Assembly: GCA_024138025.1 (NCBI GenBank)
Contig: JAMXBD010000573.1
Span: forward strand, 1-64,000
Source: Combretum micranthum
Lineage: Eukaryota; Streptophyta; Magnoliopsida; Myrtales; Combretaceae
Length of the DNA stretch: 64,000 bases
Direction: 5' to 3'
Part shown: piece after piece, positions 47,501 through 59,099 of the stretch
Layout of the letters: each line of letters opens with the position of its first letter
How positions within the stretch are numbered: position 1 is the stretch's first letter
Program-made: the position numbers and the translations under genes
The notes under the pieces: generated by a model
The model's database searches: none
Seen by the model: the letters and a program-made list of their open reading frames with translations, nothing else
What the model was told of the DNA's origin: nothing

Positions 47501-48953
47501 TTCTAAAATTTACGGAATCGGATAGATTTAGGTTTTTTCTACGCGATTAGAGTTTCCAGATCTAATAGAGTAAACTCGGGTTTTAGTCTATATAGGTTAA
47601 AATATTATAACTTTCATGTTTGTGAAATCAGATTTTGATTTGGGCTTTAGATTAGAAGATTTTGATCATTATTGATCCTATCGTGTATATTTCAACTCTA
47701 GCGATTTATCTCTATTTCTATTTACTAATAAATAGACTCTAAATATTAATTATCTAAAATTATAATCAATTTTCTATCATCTAGCGTTTTTTTATCAATT
47801 TATTATCATTTGATAAGCGAAATGTAATATCAACTAGTCTAAATACATAGCATGACATAATTTTATATTATTATCATTATATATGCATGTAAATATGTAT
47901 ATTTATAATAAAAACTAATATTAAAACTCATAATATTACGAAAACTTCTACGTACCGGATCATAATAGTAAAATTTTAGAGTGATCGAAACCTAACCTTG
48001 TGTGGTCTTGAATTGAAGAGCGTTCGCCACGATCACAACACCACTTTTGGAATTGGAATTGGTTATCGTATATAAAAGATATGAGCTTTTAAAGATCGGA
48101 GAAGCTTCTAGATTCCTTTTCGATTATTTTATTATTTTTTTTCTTTTTCTTTTTCTTTTTTTTTTTTTCTTCTCCTTTTTTGCTTTTCTTTTTTTTTTTT
48201 AAAGTCTTCAAAATGAAGACTGAGAGGGAGAGAGAATACGGAAAGAGAGAGAGAATTAAGAGAATGCGAGAGAAGAGAGGGAGGATGCAGAATTTATAGG
48301 AAAAAAAATTCGCATATGCAACAAGCCAAAATATGAATGGTTTGAAAGCTTTAATTTTTGGATCTAATTAACACGTATAATAAATATTTATTCGATAATA
48401 TTTTTAGATAAAAAATTTACGTACCTACTATATTAAATATTTTGAACACTATGGTATACTTAAAATTTTGAAATTAAGATTTTTATTTTTCAACTTTAAT
48501 ATATATTATCATAAATTATAATTTATTCTTCAAGAGTTTAAATTATTAATGTTTGATATTTTATGACCTAATTCATAATTATATTGTCTTTAATTTGACT
48601 TTATTTATATTCTAATATTATAAATTTATAGTATTTATCTTTTGTTTGTATCTTTTGAATTATTTTTGGGATCTAATTTATTATTTTACTTATCTTTATT
48701 GGTTTTTAGTTTATATATTAATCATATTATTATTGTTATATCTTACGAAAAATTTTTCTTTGATATAGGTATAGTTTATGCTTATCTTTTTATTTTAATT
48801 AAGTCTTTTATTGTCTATATTGGTAATTACCAATATTTAAATTCATGAAAAGCGGGAATGGTTTTTCGGACATTTTCTAAAATTTCCGCCAGACATTACT
48901 ATCTGTTTAATAATCACCAAAAATTAAATAAACGTATAGTTCAGGGTGTTATA
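44591..48953 (-). mobile_element. 4.36-kb solo LTR (Del/Tekay-like)
   Basis: It is flanked by TTTTG on both sides (44586-44590 and 48954-48958). The ends are TGTCGCGACT and GGGTGTTATA; the last two bases before TA suggest an original TTACA. Read on the minus strand it starts like a typical Tekay LTR, has a TATA box CCTATAAATTC near 48290 and then a long CT-rich leader (48120-48270). No gag, pol, PBS or PPT is present, so it is a solo LTR. Modules 9 and 10 of the array resume correctly when it is skipped, and array copy B serves as the empty site. Confidence 0.8.
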
Positions 48954-48958
48954 TTTTG

Positions 48959-49107
48959 CCCATGTTTTGATCTAGCAATAGGTCAGAATTAGTTGCTTTT
49001 AGCATATTTTGATTTAGTGACATCATTTTCATCATCCATGTATCTTTTACCCGTTTTTTGACCAATTGGTTCTATTTAATCATTTTGATCATATTTCGCA
49101 TATTATC
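48959..49107. repeat. 86-bp module array, copy C, modules 10-11
   Basis: It reads CTAGCAATAGGTCAGAATTA, then GACCAATTGGTTCTATTTAA, matching 31140-31275 of copy B. It stops at the target-site duplication of the hAT element; the next bases of the ancestral sequence are at 53424. Confidence 0.75.
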
Positions 49108-49385
49108 CAAGGTAGTCGGAACTGGACCGGACCGGCCGGTTCGAACCGGTTCGACCGGAACCGGAGGTGGGGGCGGGCCGGGTCGCTCATATGACCCGTT
49201 TTTGAAGAAAACCGGAGAGACCCGGTGGACCCGGCCAGTTCGACCGTGAACCAGTCGACCCCGCCGGGTCTGACGGTCGAAACGCTCATATTAAAAAAAA
49301 AAAAAAAAACTTGCTGGTTGCAGCCTTTTGTTTCCCGTGTTGGCCAGTGGACTATGGAGCATCTCCAGCCGAAAAAAAACAAAAG

Positions 49386-49470
49386 CTCTCTCTTTCTCTC
49401 TCTCCCTCCCCTCCCCCTCTATTCCTCTCTCACCTAACTTTCTTTCTCTCTCTCTCTCTCTCTTTCTGGA
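49386..49470 (+). repeat. CT-rich microsatellite in the hAT leader
   Basis: CTCTCT and TTTCTCTC repeats lie just upstream of the proposed 5' untranslated exon end. Such CT-rich leaders are common near plant transcription starts, so this may mark the start of the transposase transcript. Confidence 0.5.
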
Positions 49471-49490
49471 CATTCATTGATCTTGCGAAG

Positions 49491-50683
49491 GTACGTTTTA
49501 GTTTCTGAAATTCGCATTGAAGTTACTTATAGTGTATCATCGCTCAACTTTATTGTTCTCTTGTCAATTTCGTGTTGTGAAATTCATTGTTTTGTTCTTA
49601 AGATTGCGTGTTGTTAGGTTTTTATTCAAAGTTAATCTCGATTTAGGTTTTCGTTTTGCTGTATTATTGTGGTTTTTGCTAATGTAGCTCTGACGACGTA
49701 TTGAGTTTTGCTTTAGATCAAGGGTTTCGATGTGTGATCCGAATCATCCGACACGTTGAAGTTGTTTTTATCATTTTTTAATGGAAGCTGGGGTTTTGGT
49801 CTCTGATTATCTATCGACTGGAGAATGGAGATTTAGGAGTTTACTTGGTCATGATTGGGTTTGTTTTGAAGATTATTATTTAGATCGATAATTGGAGTGG
49901 ATTAAATGATTCTGGAGCTGTTTTCGATTTGTGAATTTGTAGTTCTTTTTTATTGGTTATTGGGCAGAAGGGGTTGTTGAGGTGGTTTGGTTTCCAACTT
50001 GATTGCCAATGTTAAGGTTTTTTTCGTGAACTTTCTGTTTGTGAAAAACACACATGTTTGTTCAGTTGATGGATTGGTATTACCTTAGCTGTCTTTGTTA
50101 CTTGGTTCTGGGAATGATTTGGGACCGGTTCAGTTGTGATTTGTGAATGTGATATTCTGTTACTTGGAAGATCTCACTGTTCATCTAGATTGTCTATCTT
50201 TTAATTTACTATGACTTGCAGGAAGATGCACGAAGCTCTAATTTCTCAACTTATTTTCTTTGCTTCCTTTATATCCACTACACTAAGACCTGCCTTTGAT
50301 CTTGTTTGCATGGATCGAGTTTTTCATAAATCATACATCTTGGCCTTGATAGATTATAGCAGCATGTTACATAGTTCAGCTCTCTAAGTCTAAGCACGAG
50401 GATCACAGAGGTGATCCAGGTTCGCATTGCCAGATATCTTTTTATTGACCTGATGCATGAATTTTTTTTTCTAATTTTATAAGGATATTGCTGATTTACT
50501 TTAGTGAGTTAATAAGAATGGTGGCTGCTTGGAAGTTGGAAATATATACTTGGTTTCTTTTGGATATTCATGTTTGTAAGCTGCACAATTTCATTGAATA
50601 TCATGAAAAAGAAATTCACAGGTTGATGTATTTCATCTAATTCAACTAATCATAAATGTTCTTTTTTTTTAACAAAAATATAG
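49491..50683 (+). other. Proposed 5' UTR intron of the transposase gene
   Basis: The donor AAG/GTACGTTTTAG is at 49491 and the acceptor AAAAATATAG at 50683, 35 bases before the transposase ATG. The stretch has no coding content and is T-rich, like a plant intron. This is inference from splice-site shape only. Confidence 0.5.
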
Positions 50684-50718
50684 GTTGTTGAAAAAGAAGA
50701 AGAGAATAGAGAAGAGAC

Positions 50719-53179
50719 ATGTCGAGTAGTCAATCTTCTTCTTCAATTCGTACAAAGAATGATCCTGCTTGGGAGCATTTTAGCTCATCTACTAATGAGA
50801 AAGGGAAGATGGTATTCACGTGCCTTTATTGTGGATCTAGATATCAAGGTGGAGGAATCAATAGGATGAAATATCATTTGGCAGGGATTCGAGGCAATAT
50901 TGCATCTTGCAAGAAAGTACCAAGTGAGATCCAAAAAAAATGTTGGCATATCTCAAATCTGTCAAACATAAGGATCAAGACTCTGATGAAGTTCACTATA
51001 CTCAATTTGAAGATGGTGAAGCAGAGGTTGAAGTGGAAGAGTTACAAGTTTTGCCAATGCAACCAAAACAAAAAAGAAAGGTTGGAGTAGAGAAATATGT
51101 CACTAAGAGCACCCCTCCATTGGTCCAACCGGGTATAAAGAGTGCACTAGCTGGTAAACAAGCAGTTCAAAGAGCACACATGGCATTAGCTAGATGGTTT
51201 TTTGATGCATGTATACCTTTTAATGCTTTGAAGTCACCTTATTTTCAACCTGCAGTAGATGCTATTGCAGCAATAGGTACTGGATATAAGGGACCATCTT
51301 ATCATGCCATGCGCATTCAGTTGCTGGGAGATTGTAAAAAGGAGTGTCAATTGCTGATTGATTCATACAGAAGCAATTGGGCTAAATCAGGATGTACAAT
51401 AATGGCTGATGGTTGGACTGATCAAAGACAAAGGACCCTCATTAATTTTCTAGTGTACTGTCCTGCTGGGATGATGTTTGTTAAATCCATTGATGCATCT
51501 GACATTGTAAAGGATGCTAATAATTTATGCAATATGTTTTCAGAAATAGTTGAGTGGGTTGGGCCTTCTAATGTGGTGCATATTGTGACTGACAATGCAA
51601 GCAATTATGTTGCAGCTGGGAGGTTGTTGCAAGAGAGGTATGATCATATATATTGGTCTCCTTGTGCAGCACATTGCTTGAATTTGATGTTGAAAGACAT
51701 TGGCAAGATGGATCATGTGGATGAGCTTGCAAAGCGTGCTTCTAAGGTAACTATATTTGTATATAACCATATTCACTTGTTGTCTTGGTTGAGAAAAAGA
51801 GAGGGTTGGAAAGAAATTGTTCGTCCTGCAGTAACTCGATTTGCCACTACTTTTATTACTTTGAAAAGTATTTTGAACATAAGCATGACTTGCAAGCTTT
51901 GGCAACAAGTACACATTTCACATGTCATAGGCTTTCAAAATGTGCTGCTGGAAAAGCTTTTACTGCTATTGTGTTAGACACATCATTTTGGGAAGATTGT
52001 TTGCTCATGGTGAAAGTCACAACTCCGATTATGAAGCTCTTGCGTATTGTGGATGCTGATGAAAAGCCTTCTCTTTCTGCTGTTTATGAAGGATTTTCTA
52101 GGATTCGTAAGGGGATTATATCAGTTTTTAAAAATAGACAAAAATTGTATAGTCCTTATATCAAAATTGTTGATCAGAGGTGGGACAAACATTTTCGTCG
52201 TGGTCTACATGCTGCAGCTTATTTCTTGAATCCAGCCTTCATGTATGATGATACATTTGAAGAAACTGCAGAAGTTATGCAAGGCTTATATGATGTGCTT
52301 GAGAAAAAAAGTATTTGTGGTGATAGCATAGCTGTAATCAAAGACATGAAATTGTATCGTGAAAGAAGAGAGAGTTTTGGTCGGGAAATAGCCATCAAAT
52401 CTGTCAAAACATCGCAACCAGGTAAGTGACCATGAATACTAGAATCAAAACTGGTGTTACTATTTATTTTTCACAATTGTTTGACTCGCTTTATTGAATT
52501 GCAGATGATTGGTGGAGGTTTTTTGGTCATAGTGCTCCTACATTGCAAAATATTGCTATTCGAATACTAAGTCAAACTGCTTCTGCTTCTGGATGTGAGC
52601 GTAATTGGAGTTTCTTTGAGCGCATCCACACAAAAAAAAGAAATAGATTAGAGCATCAAAGGCTTAATGATCTAGTTTATGTGAACTACAATTTGCGCTT
52701 GAAGAATAGGTATGTAAATTATCTTAACTTTATCATAGTTCACCTTATGTATTGTTTAAATTTTTTCCTTTGCTAATTATTTCTTTATAGGCATGAAAAT
52801 AAGAAGAAAAGTTATGATCCAATAGATTTTGATTACATTGAGAAGACAGATTTTTGGATTACTGAAGAAGAGGAAGATTCACCTCCTGAACTTAATTTCG
52901 ATGAGATAGTTGAACAAGCAATTTATGAGGATGATGCTACCCCGGTAACAATTGATGGTTTGACTAAAGGTTAGTCATCTATTTCTGAATTATTAATTAT
53001 GTATATGTTCATTGAATATTTTTTCTTAAAACTTAGTATTCTTCTTTTCTTTTTTCTTTTCCTTCTTTTCTCCAGATGATACAGAGATTAATGAAGAGGT
53101 TGATTTGGATGCAATTGAAGACCGAGCTGACTTTATGCATACCTTTGAATCAAATGAAGATTGGGATGACATTCATTGA
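50719..53179 (+). pseudogene. hAT transposase, four exons, two one-base frameshifts
   Basis: Exons are 50719-52421, 52505-52709, 52791-52969 and 53076-53179, all with GT-AG introns that keep the frame. The protein starts MSSSQSSSSI with a BED zinc finger (CLYC...MKYHLAG...C). It continues through a DUF659-type region (SGCTIMADGWTDQRQRTLIN, first catalytic Asp), HIVTDNASNYVAAGRLL (second Asp) and SPCAAHCLNLMLKDIGK, and ends with the hAT dimerisation domain (SASGCERNWSFFERIHTKKR). An acidic C-terminus closes it at DWDDIH. The first exon changes frame after the A8 run at 50933-50940 and again at a T4 run near 51872; each looks like loss of one base. No in-frame stop interrupts the remaining frames, so it is either a very young pseudogene or an intact gene with homopolymer errors. 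Confidence 0.8.
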
Positions 53180-53423
53180 AAGCTAAATTAATATCTTAGT
53201 TTATATTATTTTGTTTTTGTTTTTGATACGTACAATGTTATTTTACTTTAATGATGGATTTGACAGGGTGAATTTCATTTATTTACTTTGTAACGGTTGG
53301 GATTTAACATAAAAATTTATTTTTCATCGACCCCGGTTCAACCCCCCGGTTCAACCCGGTTCCCTTGACCCCTAACCCCCCAGCATATCCGGGTCAAATC
53401 CCGGTCCGGGTTTGACAACCCTG

Positions 53424-55336
53424 ATATTATCACATGCATTCTTGCTTTCTTAACAGTATGTTTGGTTATATTCAAACCAAGCCTGTGTACTTAACCATAT
53501 CACTAGTGTTGATATTTTATAAAACAATCAATTGAATCTTCAACGGAGCAGAAATAGCAAAAATATATATTCAACAAGATCATTACAGAGTGAATGTTGA
53601 CACCAAGATTTAAATTTTGAATGTTCGGAAAAATGCTTCCAAGAATGGATACGCAGAGGCTATATGCTGATCTGGCACGAAACATTGAGAACGGGAAGGA
53701 ATGAAATATCCCGCAATTTTGACGTGTCTCAATTTAGCAGCGTAGCATTATCATTCCTACATGAACGACTGTATATCATTATAATCATCCCTATTAGCAT
53801 TTTAGTATATTATTAATACATGCATCTTGGACAACACTGGTGGTTGAGGAACTGACTTTTTATTTTATTTCTTGTCCTCTTTTAATTTACATTTGTTATA
53901 ATGTTAATATGCTACAATAAATTTAGTATCTAATTGTTGAAAAAAAAGGGAATTCACTCACAACATATTGGAAATAGCTATTCATTCCCTTTTTATTCTA
54001 AGTATAGTTGTTATTATCGTGTTTATTTGAGGGAAAAATAATTTGTTATTATATAAAATAATAAATAGTAATTCATGTCTTCACATACATGATTTATTTT
54101 CGATTTTTGCATAAATACATATGTCTTGAAAATAGGACATATATGTTCTCTCTGTGATAAAGAGAAAAAGCATTATAGATATTTTACTTGACTTCAATAA
54201 TTTTTTTTATCCCAAGTAGATATTGTAATAATTATTGCACTTTTGTTATATTCCTACTAAATTAAAATTCAATTCTCTCTTATTCTATAAGGTAAAGCTA
54301 ACGAGAAGCAAGTAATATAATCATTTAAAAATACGTGAAGTAAAAAAATGGGTAAATTGCACTGATATTCCATAAAAACTTTAAAAATGATATGAACCCT
54401 TAGTTTTTTCAAAAGTCAATACTTACGATCTCTCAAACACAAGTTAATTACATAGACCTTCTTTGAAAACTTTAAAAATTGCATGTCTCTCAGTTTTTTC
54501 AAAAATCAACACTTATATCTCTGAAAAACTGACGTAATGAATAAGATATAAATTTTACTTATTTGGTACTAGCTTGTAATTACATATAAAACATGTTTAA
54601 TAAAATGTTTAAATTTTTTATTATAAGTTTTACATGATTAATTTTTCTAGAAAAAGACAAAAAAGTTTATTATTGTTTTTCTTCTTCTATAATTGCATTT
54701 TAACATGATACAAATATATTCAAATTTTTTTTATGTTAAAAAAATTTGTGATATTTTTTTTACTAATTTTTTTATTAGAATTGCATTTTAGATGCCAGGT
54801 TTGAAGAGAAAAAAAAAAAGAAATAGAAAAAAAAAGTTTACATTATTTAATGGTTAAAATTTTGAATATTTTTTAAGCATTTATTAATTAAACATACTAT
54901 ATAAATGGCAAGTTAGCATCAAACAAACAAAATTTATATATTATGACTGCATTAGATTTTAGAGACGTAAATGTTGACTTTTAAAAATACTAGAGTTTAT
55001 GACATTTTAAAAGTTTTTGGGGGAGATTCAAATAATTTACTTTTATTTAGGGAATGTAAGTATTGATTTAGAAAAAAAAAAAAAAAAAACTAAAGATCTA
55101 TGCAATTTTTTAAGTTTTTAGCGGAGATTTACGCATTCTATGCAAGAAAAAAAATATAATAATCATTAATCTACTTCATTAATTACCATAATAATAAAAT
55201 AAACATCTCAACAAAAATAATAGAATACACGTGCATTGTAATACATATTGAAGATTTTTCGGAATACGATATTCGCTTGCTACTCCCTAAAACCCTATGT
55301 GCATCCCCAACAGAATTAATTGGGTTTCTACAATAT
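53424..55336. repeat. RING downstream flank, unit C
   Basis: It starts at the hAT target-site duplication with the last bases of the module element (GCATTCTTGCTTTCTTAACA), then follows unit B (31280-33256) closely, apart from a segment around 31320-31500 that is missing here. It includes the tandem pair of AAAAACTTTAAAAATG-type sequences near 54350-54530. No gene is seen. Confidence 0.6.
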
Positions 55337-56002
55337 TCAGTTAATCTCAAATCGGCATAAGGGACAAGATTTTCCCTTTTCTAACCAGCGAATGATGCAT
55401 TCTTTATGGAAAATGTGATCACATGGGGTCTTTATCAAATTTGTCCCAACGCAAAACTCATCCAAGCAAATAGAGCAGTTATAATCAACATCATCATCGT
55501 ATTTTATTTCCGTAAAACCAATCCTGAAAGCGCCTTCCATAAGACTTTGACGTGTAAACTCTGATGACAATCTTGTCGATCCACTAGTCACATAAACATC
55601 CTCTTCGGTACGAATTTCCAGGTTGAGTTTAACAATTATACCACACGTGCAGTCGTGTTCTTGAGCAAGGCTGAGAGATTTCATAATAACTGATTGTGTC
55701 ATGTCCTCCCAGAGCGCGGGCACCGGGTCAACGTTCATGTCTGCGAATATTCCATGGATGTGTGCCCTGAGAGCGTCGGGGTGATTGAGGATGGAGAGTA
55801 GGAGGATTCTCCCTTTTCTTGTCTCCGGGGCTTCATGGTCTTGGAAACCAACAAGACTCTCGGTGTCGTTGTCGTGAAGCATTTGACGATGGGTTCTTTG
55901 AAGAACGAAATCGTAAATTACTACAGGAAAAAGGTGAGACCAATCACTAGTACTAGGAATAATATAGCCTCTAACAATGTTGTCGTAATAGAACGGCGGC
56001 AT
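55337..56002 (-). CDS. RING-H2 zinc-finger protein, copy C (putative E3 ubiquitin ligase)
   Basis: An intronless 221-residue protein, starting MPPFYYDN and about 79% identical to copy A with one extra residue near position 9. The N-terminal 170 residues are of unknown fold but share YDFVLQRTHRQMLHDNDTE and NVDPVPALWEDMTQSVI with copy A. The RING-H2 is complete: C176, C179, C194, H196, H199, C202, C213 and C216, ending SCPLCRFEIN. No signal peptide or membrane segment is seen. The expected role is ubiquitin ligation with an unknown substrate. Its upstream flank (56003-56512) matches copies A and B up to GTGAGTAT, where a transposable-element junction cuts it at about 510 bases. If distal promoter elements lie in U, this copy has lost their normal position and orientation. 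Confidence 0.75.
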   Translation of the reverse strand: MPPFYYDNIVRGYIIPSTSDWSHLFPVVIYDFVLQRTHRQMLHDNDTESLVGFQDHEAPETRKGRILLLSILNHPDALRAHIHGIFADMNVDPVPALWEDMTQSVIMKSLSLAQEHDCTCGIIVKLNLEIRTEEDVYVTSGSTRLSSEFTRQSLMEGAFRIGFTEIKYDDDVDYNCSICLDEFCVGTNLIKTPCDHIFHKECIIRWLEKGKSCPLCRFEIN

Positions 56003-56512
56003 AGTTGTAAGGTTGATGATGGTTTATGGAAGTCAAAAAACAAGAACAACAAAAACTAACTGGAAGGCAAGATTGAAAGGATGTAACTAAATAAGAGTTA
56101 AGAAAGCTACGGACGTGTGTGTACATATAAATGGGGTGATATTGCAATATATGTCTCCTAGTATGTGTACATATATATATATACATATAGTTAATTTGAA
56201 GGTATTAGCTATTATTAAGCCAAAAATAAAGGATAATTACCTTAATTATCTTTTTCTTTTCCATAATCTTATTATAATAATCTCAACATTTTTTTTTTCA
56301 TATCACTATTAATATTATATCTAATTTAACTTTTTTTAAAGAATATGCAACAATATATGCATATATATGTCCGATGTAGAGAGAGAGGGATGTGATTTTG
56401 AATGTGATTCTACTGAGAGAGTATGTTGTTTATGTTGTAACATGGTAGTGTCTTAATTGTCATTGGCTTGGGATTTTTGAGTTTTAATTAGAGTTTTTCT
56501 TTTCTAAAGTGA
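56003..56512 (-). promoter_or_regulatory. Upstream region of RING copy C, truncated at 56512
   Basis: It shares TATGTCTCCTAGTATGTGTA and a TATA-like ATATATATATATACATA run (about 56168-56187) with the other copies, placed about 170-185 bases before the ATG. Homology stops at GTGAGTAT, where an inverted-repeat element begins. Confidence 0.4.
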
Positions 56513-56517
56513 GTATG

Positions 56518-57505
56518 TGATGCAGTGATCACTAATAATATGGTCAATATTTTTTCAATTTCTTTTAATATTTTTAATTGGATATTTAACAACTTTATAT
56601 TAATGTATTTTAATAGTATTTTCCTTTTTAGTAAATATTCAAAAGAATATCTTTTGAATATAATTTGATATCTTTTAATAGGATTTTTTTTTTCAAAAGA
56701 ACATCTTTTGAATATTATTCAATATCTTTTAATAAGATTTCTTTACGACAAAACAATATCAGTTATTTTAGGAAAAAAACATAAGATTATTTTAGAAAGA
56801 TTACAATTTCTCTTTCTAGGTTTAATAGAATTCATGTTATCTTGATAGCAGCAATATCTTTTCAAATAGGATTAATATCGATATATGTAAGTCTTTTCTA
56901 ATTAGATTTTTTTTTTCAATCTTAAAAATATACTAGACTTGTAATAGTTGAGATAGAGATTTATTATGGAGTAAAAAATATTGTTTTGTCTCTTATCTCT
57001 ACTAGTGTTCTATGAAATCAATAGGTTGATAGAAGATTGCTTTCCAATATTTATGCCCAAATCAACAGATTGCTAATGTTTATCCATTTTTCAAAATTCG
57101 CACTCTTATTAAATTTTCTAATTTTGATGCTTATTTGTTTAGATATTCTCATGATCAATTGACATGTAGAAAATCGTCTTCCAGGTATTCTGAGAATCAA
57201 TGGATTGTGATAGTAAATTTAATTCTTTCGTTAGTATGGTATCAAAGCCAACTTTAAAAAAAAAAAATATCCTATTAAAAGACATTGAAAAATAGTCAAA
57301 AGATATTCTTATAAATGTTGACTGAAAAAATAAAATCCTATTCAAAGATATCAAATCATATTCAAAACATATTCTTTTGAATATTTACTAAAAAGGAAAA
57401 TACAATTAAAATACATTAATAAAAAAGCTATTAAATATCCAATTAAAAATTATTAAAAGAAATTGAAAAAAAATATTGATCACATTATTGTTAACTATTG
57501 CATCA
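56518..57505. mobile_element. LTR-derived snap-back element with arms of about 200 bp
   Basis: The left arm (TGATGCAGTGATCACTAATA) and the reverse complement of the right end (TGATGCAATAGTTAACAATA) remain similar for about 200 bases (56518-56720 against 57290-57505). Between the arms is a plus-oriented copy of the LTR family found at 59100 and 59710 on the minus strand, ending at the PBS TGGTATCAAAGCC (57237-57249). The right arm thus lies where internal sequence should start. The transcript could fold into a long hairpin. Its class is uncertain: an LTR element rearranged by a fold-back event is my best reading. Confidence 0.55.
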
Positions 57506-59099
57506 GACTATAAAGAAGTTTGTTTGAGAATATTATCAATGGGGTAAGGAATTACTTAAAAAAAATTTAATTGACATAAAGGGAAAAAAATAGGTGATCA
57601 TTTTAATATTAAACATTAAAGAATATAAGGGTAATTTAGTCAATATAATTTATCTTTTTTTTTTGTCTCTATAGGGAGTTTTAACATGATAATATTGATG
57701 ATGATTATGACGATGATAATGATATAATAGAATCATAATTGAGTGTATATGGAAATATAATAACTTTAAAGGTTTTGGAAATGATAATAAAAGAACATTA
57801 AGATTTATGGAAATCTTTTTAATTGTCTTGGGAATTGTTTAAATTTATTAGAATAGGGAAAAATATTATGAAGGTTTTGAAAATAATAAATAAAGAACAT
57901 TAATATTTATGAAAATCTTATTAATCTTGCTAGAAAGGGTTTAAAAATAATAAATAGGGAAAAACATTATAAATGTTTTGAATATATTAATAAAAGACAT
58001 AAACATTTGTGATAAAAGGAGATTAACATAACACTAAAAGCTTATTCTATTTATCTAAAGTCAAATAAAAAGTTGTTTGCTTAATATTGTTATATATTGA
58101 CAATATTGTTCTCTAATAAAATCCTTATTAGTTTGTTTTTAAAAATATTAAATTTTGTGTTGAAGGAAATATAAGTAATATCGATAATAGCACTAATACA
58201 TTTGTGATAGGTGAATGGACTATTAAGCATTAAACATCACTAGTAGTGTTATAAAAGTGTCATATCACCTACTATAAAGAGAATTAAAAAAATGAAACAC
58301 AAAATTTCATATGTAAGAAAGATATCAATTAATAAAATTATCATATTGGATAGTAAAAATTACAAAAAAAATAAAGAAGAAAGGGGGCTGAAAAAAAAAA
58401 AAAAAAGTAAATGACAAATATAGTGCAAAGGAGAGGGTTTGCCAAGAAAAGTGAGTAGTTCCCAATCATGGAAGGAAAAGAAATCAAAAGCTATTTACTT
58501 GATGAAAAATGGAAATAGTGGGCCAATTATAAAATAAAAACTTTAGGTTATAAATGTGAAGACGAATATTCATTTTTTTGGCTTAAATAGAATTGGAGAT
58601 ATATGATACAATTATATTGATTATTGAATATTTTCCTATAGGTAATTCTAATATTTAATTAAGGTAAATTCAATTTCTTTGTATATGATTCTGTGTTCTA
58701 CTGAATAAGCTTGTATAATATAAAGAGGACATTTGAAAGGGACAGCTATTTCAAGATTTTCCATGGATGGCGATCATAACCCTATGAAAATTTACTCTTT
58801 TTTTCCTATTATCTTAATGTATGTTGACATTATGTTATTCTTAATATATCATCCATATTTTTTTAGCAAGCATTTTGCAAATGCATGGTGTTAGACAACT
58901 TAAAGTGAAAACAAACAAAATATATATCTACATTAAAAAAATGCATTAAAAATTATTAATTAAAATATGGATATTAAATGAATGAAATGTAAGCATAAAC
59001 ATCAAATAAAATAAACATAACCATTTTAACAAGATTTGATGTGAACGTTCACCTCGATAGATTTGATATTTATTTTGTACTATCAATTGAGGATACTAT
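57506..59099 (-). repeat. Segment U of unit C, inverted
   Basis: Read on the minus strand from 59099, it starts ATAGTATCCTCAATTGATAG and continues as units A and B do after GTGAGTATCC (22693 and 40146). It then matches U at 40500 and 29690-30370 (TATATTTCCTTCAACA, AACAATATTAAGCAA). In units A and B this sequence follows the RING upstream flank in the same direction; here it is reversed. No gene is seen within it. Confidence 0.65.

Larger units (their letters stand above)
49108..53423 (+). mobile_element. hAT transposon, nearly complete, perfect 8-bp TSD
   Basis: The 4316-bp element is flanked by ATATTATC on both sides (49100-49107 and 53424-53431). Its left end, CAAGGTAGTCGGAACTGG, pairs with the reverse complement of its right end, CAGGGTTGTCAAACCCGG, at about 17 of 23 positions. 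Both subterminal zones are very GC-rich, with many ACCGG / CCGGTTCGA words (49108-49290 and 53328-53423), likely transposase-binding repeats. It carries one transposase gene. It inserted into the module array of unit C; array copy B shows the empty site (ATTATCACACGTATTCTTGC). Confidence 0.9.

Noticed and set aside
49058..49437. Short frames at the left end of the hAT element (63-97 codons)
   Set aside because: They arise from GC-rich subterminal repeats of the transposon and overlap on both strands.
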